DNA of 29,181 bases from an uncultured Phascolarctobacterium sp. (GCF_937920985.1 NZ_CALDXR010000003.1:1-29181); one strand, 5' to 3'; positions 7,349-14,812 are shown, counted from the stretch's first letter. Numbers and translations: made by a program. Notes: generated from the sequence alone by a model not told the origin.

Positions 7349-8305
7349 ATGTATGACCAATACAATCGCAAAATAGATTACCTGCGCATTTCCCTTACCG
7401 ACCGCTGCAATCTGCATTGCCGCTATTGTCAGCCAGAGGTGAGTGAGCATGTGCCGCATAACGAAATATTGCGCTATGAGGAGCTTTTGCGTATTTGCCG
7501 CGCTGCGCTGCAGCTTGGCATCCGCAAATTCAAAATCACCGGCGGCGAACCGCTATTACGCAAGGGCTGCAGTGATTTTATCGCCGGCCTGAAGCAAATG
7601 GAAGGCGTAGAGCAGGTAACGCTGACGACGAACGGCACACTGCTTTCGCAGCAGCTGCCTGCGCTTATTGCGGCAGGTGTGGACAGCATTAACGTTAGTT
7701 TGGATACGTTGGATGCGGCGTATTACGCAGAGCTGACTGGCGGCAGCCTGGGCAGCGTTCTGAAATCATTGCAGGAGCTGCAGTTTGCAGGGATTCCGTT
7801 TAAGCTGAACTGTGTGCCCTTAGCAGAAAATGGTCTGGCCGATATTATGCAGCTGTTGAAGTTGGCGCACAGCTATAATGCGCCGTTGCGCTTTATCGAG
7901 CTGATGCCGCTAGACTGCAACACTAATCTGCAAGGTCTAAGCGGCAGTGAAATTCGCAGTCTGTTGGAGCAGGCAGGCCTGCAGCTGCAGCCAGACGCAC
8001 AGCGCTACGGCAACGGTCCCGCAAGTTATTGGCGCATCGGCGGCTATAAAATGCCGGTGGGCTTTATCGAACCGCTGCATAATAAATTCTGCGCTGTCTG
8101 CAACAGGGTACGCCTTACCTCCGTGGGCATGCTGAAGCCCTGTCTTTACTGTAACGAGGGCATGAACCTCAAGCGCTTGCTGCGTGACGGCGCAAGTGAT
8201 GCGGATTTGCTGCAGGCCATGCAGGAGATTATTTACGCTAAGCCTGCGGGACATAGCTTTGAGGTGGAGGCGGCAAGCTTTAATATGAGCCAGATAGGCG
8301 GATAA
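7349..8305 (+). CDS. moaA: GTP 3',8-cyclase MoaA
   Basis: MoaA is a radical SAM enzyme that, together with MoaC, converts GTP to cyclic pyranopterin monophosphate, the first step of molybdenum cofactor synthesis. The N-terminal radical-SAM cluster is Cys20, Cys24 and Cys27 (CNLHCRYC). The GGEPLLR motif follows. The C-terminal substrate cluster uses Cys248, Cys251 and Cys265 (FCAVCNRVRLT and KPC). The protein ends in the Gly-Gly pair typical of MoaA, whose C-terminal tail reaches the active site. The 318-aa length is normal. A GGAAGGA ribosome site precedes the ATG. Confidence 0.96.
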   Translation: MYDQYNRKIDYLRISLTDRCNLHCRYCQPEVSEHVPHNEILRYEELLRICRAALQLGIRKFKITGGEPLLRKGCSDFIAGLKQMEGVEQVTLTTNGTLLSQQLPALIAAGVDSINVSLDTLDAAYYAELTGGSLGSVLKSLQELQFAGIPFKLNCVPLAENGLADIMQLLKLAHSYNAPLRFIELMPLDCNTNLQGLSGSEIRSLLEQAGLQLQPDAQRYGNGPASYWRIGGYKMPVGFIEPLHNKFCAVCNRVRLTSVGMLKPCLYCNEGMNLKRLLRDGASDADLLQAMQEIIYAKPAGHSFEVEAASFNMSQIGG

Positions 8306-8329
8306 ATACAGGCTTTGAAGGAGCAGACG

Positions 8330-8827
8330 ATGAGTGAATTTACACATTTTGACGCTGCGGGCAATGCGCTGATGGTGGATGTCAGCGATAAGGCTGACAC
8401 CGCAAGGGTTGCCGTGGCGCAGGGAAAAATCTGCGTAAGCAGGGAAATATATGAAAAGATTGCTGCCGGCAGTATGGCCAAGGGTGATGTGCTGGGCGTA
8501 GCGCGTGTTGCCGGAATCATGGCGGCCAAGCGCACCAGTGAGCTGATTCCGCTGTGCCATCTGCTGCAGCTGACGAAATGCACGGTAGATTTTGAGCTGT
8601 TGGCGGAAAACGGCAGCTATGCCGTACAGGCGCAGTGCCTTGTCAAGACTACGGGCAAGACAGGCGTGGAGATGGAGGCGCTGACAGGCGTACAGATTGC
8701 CTTGCTGACGATTTACGATATGTGCAAGGCCGTGGACAAGGCAATGGTGATTACAGATGTGCATCTGCTTAGTAAGGCAGGCGGAAAGAGTGGTGATTTC
8801 GTATGGAAGCAAGCATCAAAGGCATAA
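8330..8827 (+). CDS. moaC: Cyclic pyranopterin monophosphate synthase MoaC
   Basis: MoaC rearranges the MoaA product 3',8-cyclo-7,8-dihydro-GTP into cyclic pyranopterin monophosphate. The 165-aa protein shows SELIPLCHLLQL and KTGVEMEALTGVQIALLTIY, the conserved core around the active site. I chose the ATG at 8330 because GAAGGAG lies 7-12 nt upstream; an in-frame TTG at 8315 would add five residues and overlaps that ribosome site. The 3' end overlaps the next gene by 25 nt. Confidence 0.95.
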   Translation: MSEFTHFDAAGNALMVDVSDKADTARVAVAQGKICVSREIYEKIAAGSMAKGDVLGVARVAGIMAAKRTSELIPLCHLLQLTKCTVDFELLAENGSYAVQAQCLVKTTGKTGVEMEALTGVQIALLTIYDMCKAVDKAMVITDVHLLSKAGGKSGDFVWKQASKA

Positions 8828-9753
8828 TCAAGGCTGTTTGTATCAGCGAAAAGAAGGGTACAGAAAAGCATCCGGTTAATGAGATTGTCCTCAAAGAAAA
8901 TTTCGGCATCGAGGGTGATGCCCACGCCGGGAAATGGCACCGTCAGGTGAGTTTGCTGAGTGCGGAAAAGGTGGATGAATTCAATGCGCGCGGTGGTGAT
9001 GCCGCTATCGGTGCCTTCGGTGAAAATATTTTGGTCAGCGGTATCGACTTCAAAAAGCTGCCGGTAGGCAGCATCATGCGCAGTGGTGACGTAGTGATGA
9101 AGCTGACGCAGATTGGCAAGGAATGCCACAGCCACTGCACGATTTTTGCGCGTGTGGGCGACTGCATTATGCCGCGTGAGGGCGTTTTTGCTACGGTAGA
9201 GCATGGCGGCGTTCTGCGCAGTGGCATGGAGCTGGAGGTGACGCTGCCTGCAGCCGACGCACCCTTGCGCGCAGCGGTAATGACGCTTTCTGATAATGGT
9301 GCAGCTGGTGAGCGTGTCGATACCAGCGGCCCGCGGGCAGCACAGCTGTTGGCGGAGGCAGGCTACGAAATTGTGGAGCAGGTTTTGCTTCCTGACGCGC
9401 AGAAGAGAATCGAACGTGAGCTGATACGTCTGGCGGACAGCAGACAGGTTGATCTGATTATCACCACAGGCGGCACAGGACTTTCGCTACGAGATGTTAC
9501 ACCGGAGGCAACTATGGCGGTGGCAACACGCAACGTGCCCGGTATTGCGGAGGCCATTCGTGCGGAATCGCTGAAGATTACGCGGCGGGCGATGCTGAGC
9601 CGCGGCGTGAGCGTGGTGCGCGGACAGACGCTGATTGTTAACCTGCCCGGAAGCACTAAGGCGGTGGAGGAAGCGCTGGCAATCGTTTTGCCGCAGCTGG
9701 AGCATGGACTGCGTATCCTGAAGGGCAGCGCCCATGACTGTGCCAGAAAATGA
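8803..9753 (+). CDS. MOSC domain - MogA fusion (molybdopterin adenylyltransferase)
   Basis: This 316-aa protein joins two activities. Residues about 15-145 form a MOSC domain (IEGDAHAGKWHRQVSLLS, FGENILVSGIDF, GDCIMPREGVFA); such domains are linked to sulfur transfer to, or handling of, the molybdenum cofactor. Residues about 150-316 form a MogA/MoaB domain (AAVMTLSDNGAAGERVDTSG, TTGGTGLSLRDVTPEAT, LPGSTKAVEEAL), which adenylates molybdopterin before metal insertion. The gene overlaps moaC by 25 nt and modB by 4 nt (ATGA), so translation is coupled. A fused MOSC domain fits an enzyme of the hydroxylase family, which needs a terminal sulfido ligand on molybdenum, but this link is inference. 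Confidence 0.92.
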   Translation: MEASIKGIIKAVCISEKKGTEKHPVNEIVLKENFGIEGDAHAGKWHRQVSLLSAEKVDEFNARGGDAAIGAFGENILVSGIDFKKLPVGSIMRSGDVVMKLTQIGKECHSHCTIFARVGDCIMPREGVFATVEHGGVLRSGMELEVTLPAADAPLRAAVMTLSDNGAAGERVDTSGPRAAQLLAEAGYEIVEQVLLPDAQKRIERELIRLADSRQVDLIITTGGTGLSLRDVTPEATMAVATRNVPGIAEAIRAESLKITRRAMLSRGVSVVRGQTLIVNLPGSTKAVEEALAIVLPQLEHGLRILKGSAHDCARK

Positions 9754-10433
9754 GCGCAATTGACTGGTCACCGCTGTGGATTTCGCTGCATACTGCGGCA
9801 GCAACAATCGTTATAGTTTTCTTTATCGGCGTAATTATTGCCTGGTGGGTGGAACGGCTGCAGAGCCAAAGCCTGAAGATTTTTGCAGACGCTGTAATCA
9901 CACTGCCCATGGTGCTGCCACCTACGGTAGCAGGCTTCTTTCTTTTATATTTCTTTGGCAACAACCGCATTATGGGACAGCTCATTTATCAGCTGACGGG
10001 TATAAAAATAGCCTTCAGCTGGCTGGCAACAGTGCTGGCAGCAGCGGTAATTTCGCTGCCGCTCATGTACCGCAGTGCGCGCGGAGCCTTGTCGCAGGTT
10101 GATAAGGGCATGCTGGAAGCGGCGCGCTCCTTGGGCATGACGGAATGGCGCATCTTCTGGCGTATTCATCTGCCTAACGCGCTGCCCGGTATTATTGCCG
10201 GCGGCCTGCTGGCCTTTGCCCGTGGCTTGGGCGAGTTCGGCGCCACGGCGATGATTGCCGGCAATATCGCAGGACGCACACGCACACTGCCGCTGGCAGT
10301 TTATTCTGCTGTGGCAGCAGGCGATTGGGATGCCGCAGGCTGGTATGTTGCCGTTATAGTAGGCATTTGCCTATTGGTAGTTATCGGTCTTAATTTTTAT
10401 TTATATAAGACAAAAAAACAACAGGGGGATTAA
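9750..10433 (+). CDS. modB: Molybdate ABC transporter permease ModB
   Basis: This 227-aa inner-membrane permease has about five hydrophobic segments. The EAA motif that docks to the ATPase is intact (MLEAARSLGMTEWRIFWRI with LPNALPGI), followed by GGLLAFARGLGEFGATAMIAGN, a signature of molybdate/tungstate permeases. The start overlaps the MOSC-MogA stop in ATGA, and modA follows after 2 nt. The partner ATPase gene modC is not beside it or elsewhere in the window. Confidence 0.93.
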   Translation: MSAIDWSPLWISLHTAAATIVIVFFIGVIIAWWVERLQSQSLKIFADAVITLPMVLPPTVAGFFLLYFFGNNRIMGQLIYQLTGIKIAFSWLATVLAAAVISLPLMYRSARGALSQVDKGMLEAARSLGMTEWRIFWRIHLPNALPGIIAGGLLAFARGLGEFGATAMIAGNIAGRTRTLPLAVYSAVAAGDWDAAGWYVAVIVGICLLVVIGLNFYLYKTKKQQGD

Positions 10434-10435
10434 AA

Positions 10436-11227
10436 ATGAAAAAATTCTTATGCTTAGTATGGTCTTTGATGTTAGTAGTTATGGTTGCAGGCTGCGGCGG
10501 CAGTGATAAGCAGGCTGCTGCACCGCAGGCAGGCAAAACACTGCGTTTGGCTGCTGCTGCCAGCATGGAAAAGGTATTTACGCAAAAGCTCATTCCGCTG
10601 TATCAGCAAAAGCATCCGGAAATCAAAATTGAGGGCGTATATGATGCCAGCGGCAAGCTGCAGGCACAGATTGAAAGCGGTCTGGCAGCCGACGTATTTA
10701 TTTCTGCAGCCAACAAGCAGATGAACGCACTCAGCGACAAGGGCTATATGGATAAGAGCACTGTAAAGCCGCTGCTGGAAAACAAGCTGGTGCTGATTGT
10801 GCCTAAAAGCGGCAGCGAAGTAAAAGGCTTTAATGATTTCAGCAAGGCTAAGCATCCTGCTATCGGCGATCCTGCCAGTGTGCCTGCAGGCCAATATGCT
10901 AAAGAAGCGTTGACCAAGCTGGGCCAATGGGATGCTATTCAATCTAAGGTAAGCCTTGGTACCAACGTAACCCAGGTATTGAACTGGGTTGCCGAAGGAA
11001 GTGCCGATGCAGGTCTTGTTTATGCTACCGATGCAGCACTCATGAAGGATAAGGTAACTGTTGTTGCCGAGGCTCCGGCAGGCTCTTTGAAGAAGCCGGT
11101 AATCTATCCTATCGGCGTGCTGGCAAAGGCTCCGCAGGCTGAGGCTGCCAAAGATTTTGCTGCCTTCCTGCAGACCGAAGAAGCTATGAAGATTTTTGCT
11201 GCCTACGGCTTTGCGCAGGCTAAATAA
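10436..11227 (+). CDS. modA: Molybdate-binding lipoprotein ModA
   Basis: This 263-aa substrate-binding protein captures molybdate outside the inner membrane and delivers it to ModB. It has a lipoprotein signal with lipobox VAGC and acylated Cys20. The ModA pattern is clear: LRLAAAASMEKVF near the N-terminus, VYDASGKLQAQIESGLAADVFISA, and GTNVTQVLNWVAEGSADAGLVYATDA. An AGGGGG ribosome site overlaps the end of modB. The unusual order modB-modA places the permease first. Confidence 0.94.
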   Translation: MKKFLCLVWSLMLVVMVAGCGGSDKQAAAPQAGKTLRLAAAASMEKVFTQKLIPLYQQKHPEIKIEGVYDASGKLQAQIESGLAADVFISAANKQMNALSDKGYMDKSTVKPLLENKLVLIVPKSGSEVKGFNDFSKAKHPAIGDPASVPAGQYAKEALTKLGQWDAIQSKVSLGTNVTQVLNWVAEGSADAGLVYATDAALMKDKVTVVAEAPAGSLKKPVIYPIGVLAKAPQAEAAKDFAAFLQTEEAMKIFAAYGFAQAK

Positions 11228-11240
11228 GAGGTAGATAAGC

Positions 11241-12272
11241 ATGAAATTAATTCGTACTGAGGATGCGGTCGGCAGTGTTCTCTGCCATGACCTGACACAG
11301 ATTATCAAGGGCGTTACCAAGGATGCCGTGTTCCGTAAGGGACATGTGGTGCAGCCGGAGGATATCCCGGTGCTGCTTTCCATTGGCAAGGAGCATTTAT
11401 ATGTGTGGGAAGCCGACGAAAGCATGCTGCATGAAAATGATGCTGCACGCATTTTGTGCGACATCTGTAAAAACACTATGATGGATGAATCGCCTGTGAA
11501 AGAGGGCAAGATTGAGCTGGCCGCCGCTGCTGACGGTCTGTTCAAGGTAGACGGCGCGCGTCTGCGCCTGGTGAACAGCTTCGGCCAGATGATGATTGCT
11601 ACGCGTCACGGCAATACGCCGGTGAAAAAGGGCGATAAGCTCTGCGGCACGCGCATTATCCCGCTGGTTATCGAAAAGGAAAAGATGCAGCGTGTGCGCG
11701 AGCTGTGCGGTGATGAACCGCTGCTGCAGCTTTTGCCGTATAAAATCAAAAAGGCTGCCGTGCTGGCGACAGGCAGTGAGGTTTTCCATGGACGCATTAA
11801 GGATACCTTTACCCCCGTGCTGGAGGAAAAGCTGGCAGAGTTCAACGTGGAGGTAGTTTATAAGCAGGTTCTAGATGACAAACCGGAGCAGATTACCGCT
11901 GCGATTAAAACTGCAATTGAGGAAAAGGGCGCGGAAATGGTGCTCTGCACCGGCGGCATGAGCGTTGACCCGGATGATCGCACACCGCTAGCAATAAAAA
12001 ACACCGGTGCACGCATTGTTTCCTATGGTGCACCGGTGCTTCCGGGGGCAATGTTTTTGCTGTCGTATTACGGCGAAGACCAGGTGCCTGTTCTGGGCCT
12101 GCCGGGATGCGTAATGTACGCTAAGCGTACGATTTTTGACCTGGTGCTGCCGCGTGTGCTGGCCTGTGACATCGTCACTGCCGACGAGCTGGCAGCCTTG
12201 GGCGAGGGAGGACTGTGCCTGAACTGCGCTGTGTGCACCTATCCTGCCTGCGGCTTTGGCAAGGGGTGGTAA
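11241..12272 (+). CDS. MoeA-like molybdopterin-binding protein with C-terminal Cys cluster
   Basis: This 343-aa protein contains a MoCF-type molybdopterin-binding domain (KAAVLATGSEVFHGRIKDTF, VLCTGGMSVDPDDRTPLAI, LPGAMF, LGLPG). It probably handles molybdate insertion or cofactor delivery to the hydroxylase. It is shorter than the usual 400-aa MoeA and lacks a clear C-terminal domain IV. Instead it ends in CLNCAVCTYPACGFGKGW, giving Cys326, Cys329, Cys332 and Cys337 (CX2CX2CX4C), a likely metal or iron-sulfur site. ModA lies 13 nt upstream and the regulator begins one base after its stop. Whether it replaces canonical MoeA or is a dedicated paralogue is open. Confidence 0.85.
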   Translation: MKLIRTEDAVGSVLCHDLTQIIKGVTKDAVFRKGHVVQPEDIPVLLSIGKEHLYVWEADESMLHENDAARILCDICKNTMMDESPVKEGKIELAAAADGLFKVDGARLRLVNSFGQMMIATRHGNTPVKKGDKLCGTRIIPLVIEKEKMQRVRELCGDEPLLQLLPYKIKKAAVLATGSEVFHGRIKDTFTPVLEEKLAEFNVEVVYKQVLDDKPEQITAAIKTAIEEKGAEMVLCTGGMSVDPDDRTPLAIKNTGARIVSYGAPVLPGAMFLLSYYGEDQVPVLGLPGCVMYAKRTIFDLVLPRVLACDIVTADELAALGEGGLCLNCAVCTYPACGFGKGW

Positions 12273-12273
12273 A

Positions 12274-12618
12274 ATGACCTACGCAGAGCCGCAGCATTAT
12301 CATGTGAAGGTGCGCGTGTATAACGAAAGCATTGATTTCGGCAAGGGCGTAGCGGAGCTTCTACAGCGCATTGAGGCCACCGGTTCGCTGAGTGCTGCCT
12401 ACAAGGCTATGGGCATGTCGGCCAGCAAGGCGTGGAAGATTTTGCGGCGTGCGGAGGCAGACCTGGGCTTTGCACTGGTGAGCAGCACGGCAGGCGGCAA
12501 AAGCGGCGGCGGCAGCGTGCTGACGCCGGATGGACGTTTGCTGCTCGAGCGGTATACAGCCTTTAATGTAGAGGTGCAGTCGGCGGCGGCGCAGGCCTTC
12601 GCCAAGTATTTCAAATAA
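12274..12618 (+). CDS. ModE-type winged-helix regulator, single DNA-binding domain
   Basis: This 114-aa protein matches the N-terminal LysR-like winged-helix domain of ModE: LLQRIEATGSLSAAYKAMGMSASKAWKILRRAE, then a GGKSGGGSVLTPDGRLLLERY wing. ModE normally represses molybdate-uptake genes when molybdate binds a C-terminal Mop/TOBE domain. That domain is absent here, so metal sensing would need a partner or a different signal. The ATG at 12274 has GGGGTGG upstream and one base separates it from the preceding stop; an upstream in-frame start at 12256 is less likely. As the last gene before a strong terminator, it may control its own cluster. Confidence 0.88.
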   Translation: MTYAEPQHYHVKVRVYNESIDFGKGVAELLQRIEATGSLSAAYKAMGMSASKAWKILRRAEADLGFALVSSTAGGKSGGGSVLTPDGRLLLERYTAFNVEVQSAAAQAFAKYFK

Positions 12619-12630
12619 CATAAATCTTTG

Positions 12631-12664
12631 GGCAGTACGGGGAATTTTCCCTGTACTGCCTTTG
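12631..12664 (+). terminator. Intrinsic terminator of the molybdenum cluster
   Basis: The stem GGCAGTAC pairs with GTACTGCC and continues through GGGAA/TTCCC with one mismatch (12631-12660). TTTGTTT follows. It lies 12 nt after the regulator's stop. Confidence 0.85.
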
Positions 12665-12684
12665 TTTATACAGTTTGCATTTTC

Positions 12685-12713
12685 TTGACGCAGATTAGTA
12701 AAGAGGCTATAAT
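12685..12713 (+). promoter_or_regulatory. Strong sigma-70 promoter for exbB-exbD-tonB
   Basis: TTGACG (12685-12690) and TATAAT (12708-12713) are separated by exactly 17 bp, one base short of full consensus. Transcription would start near 12720, leaving a 5' leader of about 130 nt. No clear Fur-type inverted repeat overlaps the promoter. Confidence 0.85.
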
Positions 12714-12719
12714 ATAAAC

Positions 12720-12851
12720 ATCTAGTAAATAGCAACAAGTATCAGATGTGGGAGCTATGCCGACTTCCTTCCGCTGTGTATAGGCGGATGATGAGCTTGC
12801 GATTTGCCGCAAAAAAATTGCAGCGTTATTTTTTTGAAAGAAGGTTTAAGT
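12720..12851 (+). other. Untranslated leader of the TonB-system operon
   Basis: This 130-nt leader contains short complementary pieces (for example TTCCGC near 12768 and GCGGAT near 12783) and an A-rich then T-rich stretch before the ribosome site GAAAGAAGG. I do not recognise a known riboswitch in it. Its length leaves room for regulation by structure. Confidence 0.35.
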
Positions 12852-13478
12852 ATGAGTATTTTTGCCGGAGCTGTTGATTATTTTGTTAAGGGTGGTCCCT
12901 GCATGTGGCCACTGCTGATGTGTTCCTTTGCCGCTATTGCTATTGGTGTGGAACGATATCTTTTCTATAAGAAGGCTATTTCCGGAGAAAAGTTCGCGAG
13001 CAGCTTCTGCCGCATGATGAATGACTTTAATCTGGTTGGCGCCAGTGAGCTGGCAGAGCAGAGCAAGGGCGAGGCTGCTGCCATGGCTAAGGAGATTTTG
13101 GATATTAAGGGTGACCTCGGCCAGCGTCTGGAAACTATTGTCTATACTAAAGCAGACCGTATTATCGACAGCCTGGAGAAAAATATCAACTATCTGAGTG
13201 TTGTTATCGGTCTTTCGCCGATGCTCGGTCTGCTCGGTACGATTACCGGTATGATTTCTTCTTTTAATGCTTTGAACGAAAGAACACAGAATCCGATGGC
13301 TGTTACCGCAGGTATCGGCGAAGCGCTGATTACTACAGTTTTCGGCCTGTGCATTGCCATTATGGGTATGTGTATCCATGCTTATCTTACAAGTAAAATC
13401 AAAACCGAAACTCTGAATATCAACGAGGTCGCAGATACGCTGGTTGATATTTTCAAAGCTAACGAGCAGAGCAAATGA
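12852..13478 (+). CDS. exbB: ExbB-type proton channel protein (MotA/TolQ/ExbB family)
   Basis: ExbB forms the pentameric inner-membrane channel that uses the proton gradient to drive TonB. This 208-aa protein has a first membrane segment near residues 17-36 (CMWPLLMCSFAAIAIGVERY), a cytoplasmic loop, then two C-terminal segments containing the family core (LSPMLGLLGTITGMISSF and GIGEALITTVFGLCIAI). The ATG at 12852 is chosen because GAAAGAAGG precedes it; longer in-frame starts have no ribosome site. exbD follows after 16 nt. TolQ is an alternative name, but no tolA, tolB or pal is nearby. Confidence 0.92.
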   Translation: MSIFAGAVDYFVKGGPCMWPLLMCSFAAIAIGVERYLFYKKAISGEKFASSFCRMMNDFNLVGASELAEQSKGEAAAMAKEILDIKGDLGQRLETIVYTKADRIIDSLEKNINYLSVVIGLSPMLGLLGTITGMISSFNALNERTQNPMAVTAGIGEALITTVFGLCIAIMGMCIHAYLTSKIKTETLNINEVADTLVDIFKANEQSK

Positions 13479-13494
13479 GGGGCGGTGTTGAAAA

Positions 13495-13908
13495 ATGCGC
13501 AGACGTCGTAAAAGAGAGCTTACCCCACCATCGATAATGCTCAGTCCGATGATTGACATGATTTTCCTGCTGTTGGTATTTTTCATTGTCAGCACTATGT
13601 ATATGAGCGAAGTCAAGACAATTCCTATCCGCCTTCCGGTTGCACGGCATTCGGAGAATGTCAGCAAGAGCAACTTTAATGTAACAATCAAAAAGGACGG
13701 CAGCCTTTATCTTGATGAAAATAAAATCGAGATGGATATGCTGGTTCAGAATGCTGCGATTGAAAGCAAGCATGATTCCTCTTTCTCGGTTATTATAAGA
13801 GCAGAGGACGAAGCACCCTATAAAACTATTATTCAGCTGATGGATAAAATGAAGGGAGCAGGTGTCACACGCTTCGGTTTGGCTACGGATACAGGTGAGA
13901 GCAAATGA
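13495..13908 (+). CDS. exbD: ExbD-type biopolymer transport protein
   Basis: This 137-aa protein has a basic N-terminus (MRRRRKREL), a single membrane helix (PMIDMIFLLLVFFIVSTMYM) and a periplasmic domain. Asp21 in the helix corresponds to the conserved proton-carrying aspartate of ExbD/TolR. The periplasmic part ends in the usual VIIRAEDEAPYKTIIQLMDKMKGAGVTRFGLAT pattern, quoted here in outline. It lies 16 nt after exbB and its stop overlaps the tonB start as ATGA, so the three genes form one translationally coupled unit. Confidence 0.93.
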   Translation: MRRRRKRELTPPSIMLSPMIDMIFLLLVFFIVSTMYMSEVKTIPIRLPVARHSENVSKSNFNVTIKKDGSLYLDENKIEMDMLVQNAAIESKHDSSFSVIIRAEDEAPYKTIIQLMDKMKGAGVTRFGLATDTGESK

Positions 13909-14606
13909 AGGACGAACAAAAGCGATTCGGCAAGGGCTTTGCCGTAGCTCTGGCTGTGCATCTTGTTCTTGCCGCCGGCCTTGGTATTTTCGGCTACCGC
14001 TTTGTGCATACGCCTCCGGAAATTTTGGAGGTTTCTTTGGAGGGCGGCGGTGGCGGCGCTGAAGCTCAGGAGGAAGAAATCGAACAGGAGGAGCAGCAGG
14101 AAGAGCCTATCATCCAAAGCTTGGAGGATATTATTGACCAAAAGCTGAAGCCTAAACCGCAAAAGAAAGTTGTCAGGAAAAAGGTGACTGCAGCCCCAGG
14201 GCCGAAGGCTCCTGCCGGTAATCCTGCCGGCAGCGGTACAGGTACAGGCACTGGTACCGGAACAGGCAGCGGCAGTGGCAGCGGAAGCGGCAACGGCAGC
14301 GGTAATGGCAGCGGCGAAGGCCGCGGCGTGCCGGTCAAGCCGCCACGCCTGCTGCGTGAGGTTGCGCCTGTATATCCTGCGTCCGCACGCAACAGCGGTG
14401 CTACAGGTGTGGTAACTGTACGTATTCTTGTTGGTGCTGACGGTAGTGTAGAGGATGTAACGATAGTCGGTTCCTCCGGCAACGGTGCTATGGATAACAG
14501 CGTTGTGACGGCGGTCAACAAATGGCGCTTCAGTCCTGCCAAAGACAAGTACGGGCAGAACGCACGCTGTCGCGTTACGCGCGCAGTAAGCTTTAATTTG
14601 AGATAA
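13905..14606 (+). CDS. tonB: TonB energy-transducing protein with Gly/Ser/Thr repeat linker
   Basis: TonB spans the periplasm and transfers energy from ExbBD to outer-membrane receptors. This 233-aa protein has a single N-terminal membrane helix (about 11-31) with His19 at the place of the functional histidine, an acidic Glu/Gln stretch (about 50-70), a Lys/Pro region (81-95), then a GTGTGT...GSGSGS linker (about 107-143) where most TonB proteins are Pro-rich. The C-terminal domain (about 145-233) shows PPRLLREVAPVYPASARNSG, GVVTVRILVGADGSV and AVNKWRFSPA, the canonical TonB fold. No TonB-dependent receptor gene is in the window. A terminator follows. Confidence 0.93.
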   Translation: MKDEQKRFGKGFAVALAVHLVLAAGLGIFGYRFVHTPPEILEVSLEGGGGGAEAQEEEIEQEEQQEEPIIQSLEDIIDQKLKPKPQKKVVRKKVTAAPGPKAPAGNPAGSGTGTGTGTGTGSGSGSGSGNGSGNGSGEGRGVPVKPPRLLREVAPVYPASARNSGATGVVTVRILVGADGSVEDVTIVGSSGNGAMDNSVVTAVNKWRFSPAKDKYGQNARCRVTRAVSFNLR

Positions 14607-14632
14607 AAATGCATAGATGCTTTGACTCAAAG

Positions 14633-14676
14633 AAGCTGCTGTCTTCGGATGAAGCCGGAGACAGCAGCTTTAATTT
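14633..14676 (+). terminator. Intrinsic terminator after tonB
   Basis: A 12-bp perfect stem (AAGCTGCTGTCT, 14633-14644, with AGACAGCAGCTT, 14659-14670) is followed by TAATTT. Confidence 0.85.
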
Positions 14677-14722
14677 CGGGAGAAATATTGAGTTTAAGAA
14701 GATGATTATATCGATGCAAAAG

Positions 14723-14755
14723 AAAAAAACACGGGCATTATGCACCGTGTTTTTT
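14723..14755. terminator. Second, bidirectional terminator-like hairpin
   Basis: ACACGG (14729-14734) pairs with CCGTGT (14745-14750), and the flanking A-run and T-run extend the stem and supply a T-tract on either strand. It lies between the convergent tonB and aminotransferase genes. The rest of 14607-14895 holds only another small stem (GTCTCAC/GTGAGAC, 14765-14785) and no gene. Confidence 0.7.
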
Positions 14756-14812
14756 CTGTCTTGTGTCTCACGGAAGGAGTGAGACGAAGTGGAAGGGATT
14801 AGATAAATACAA

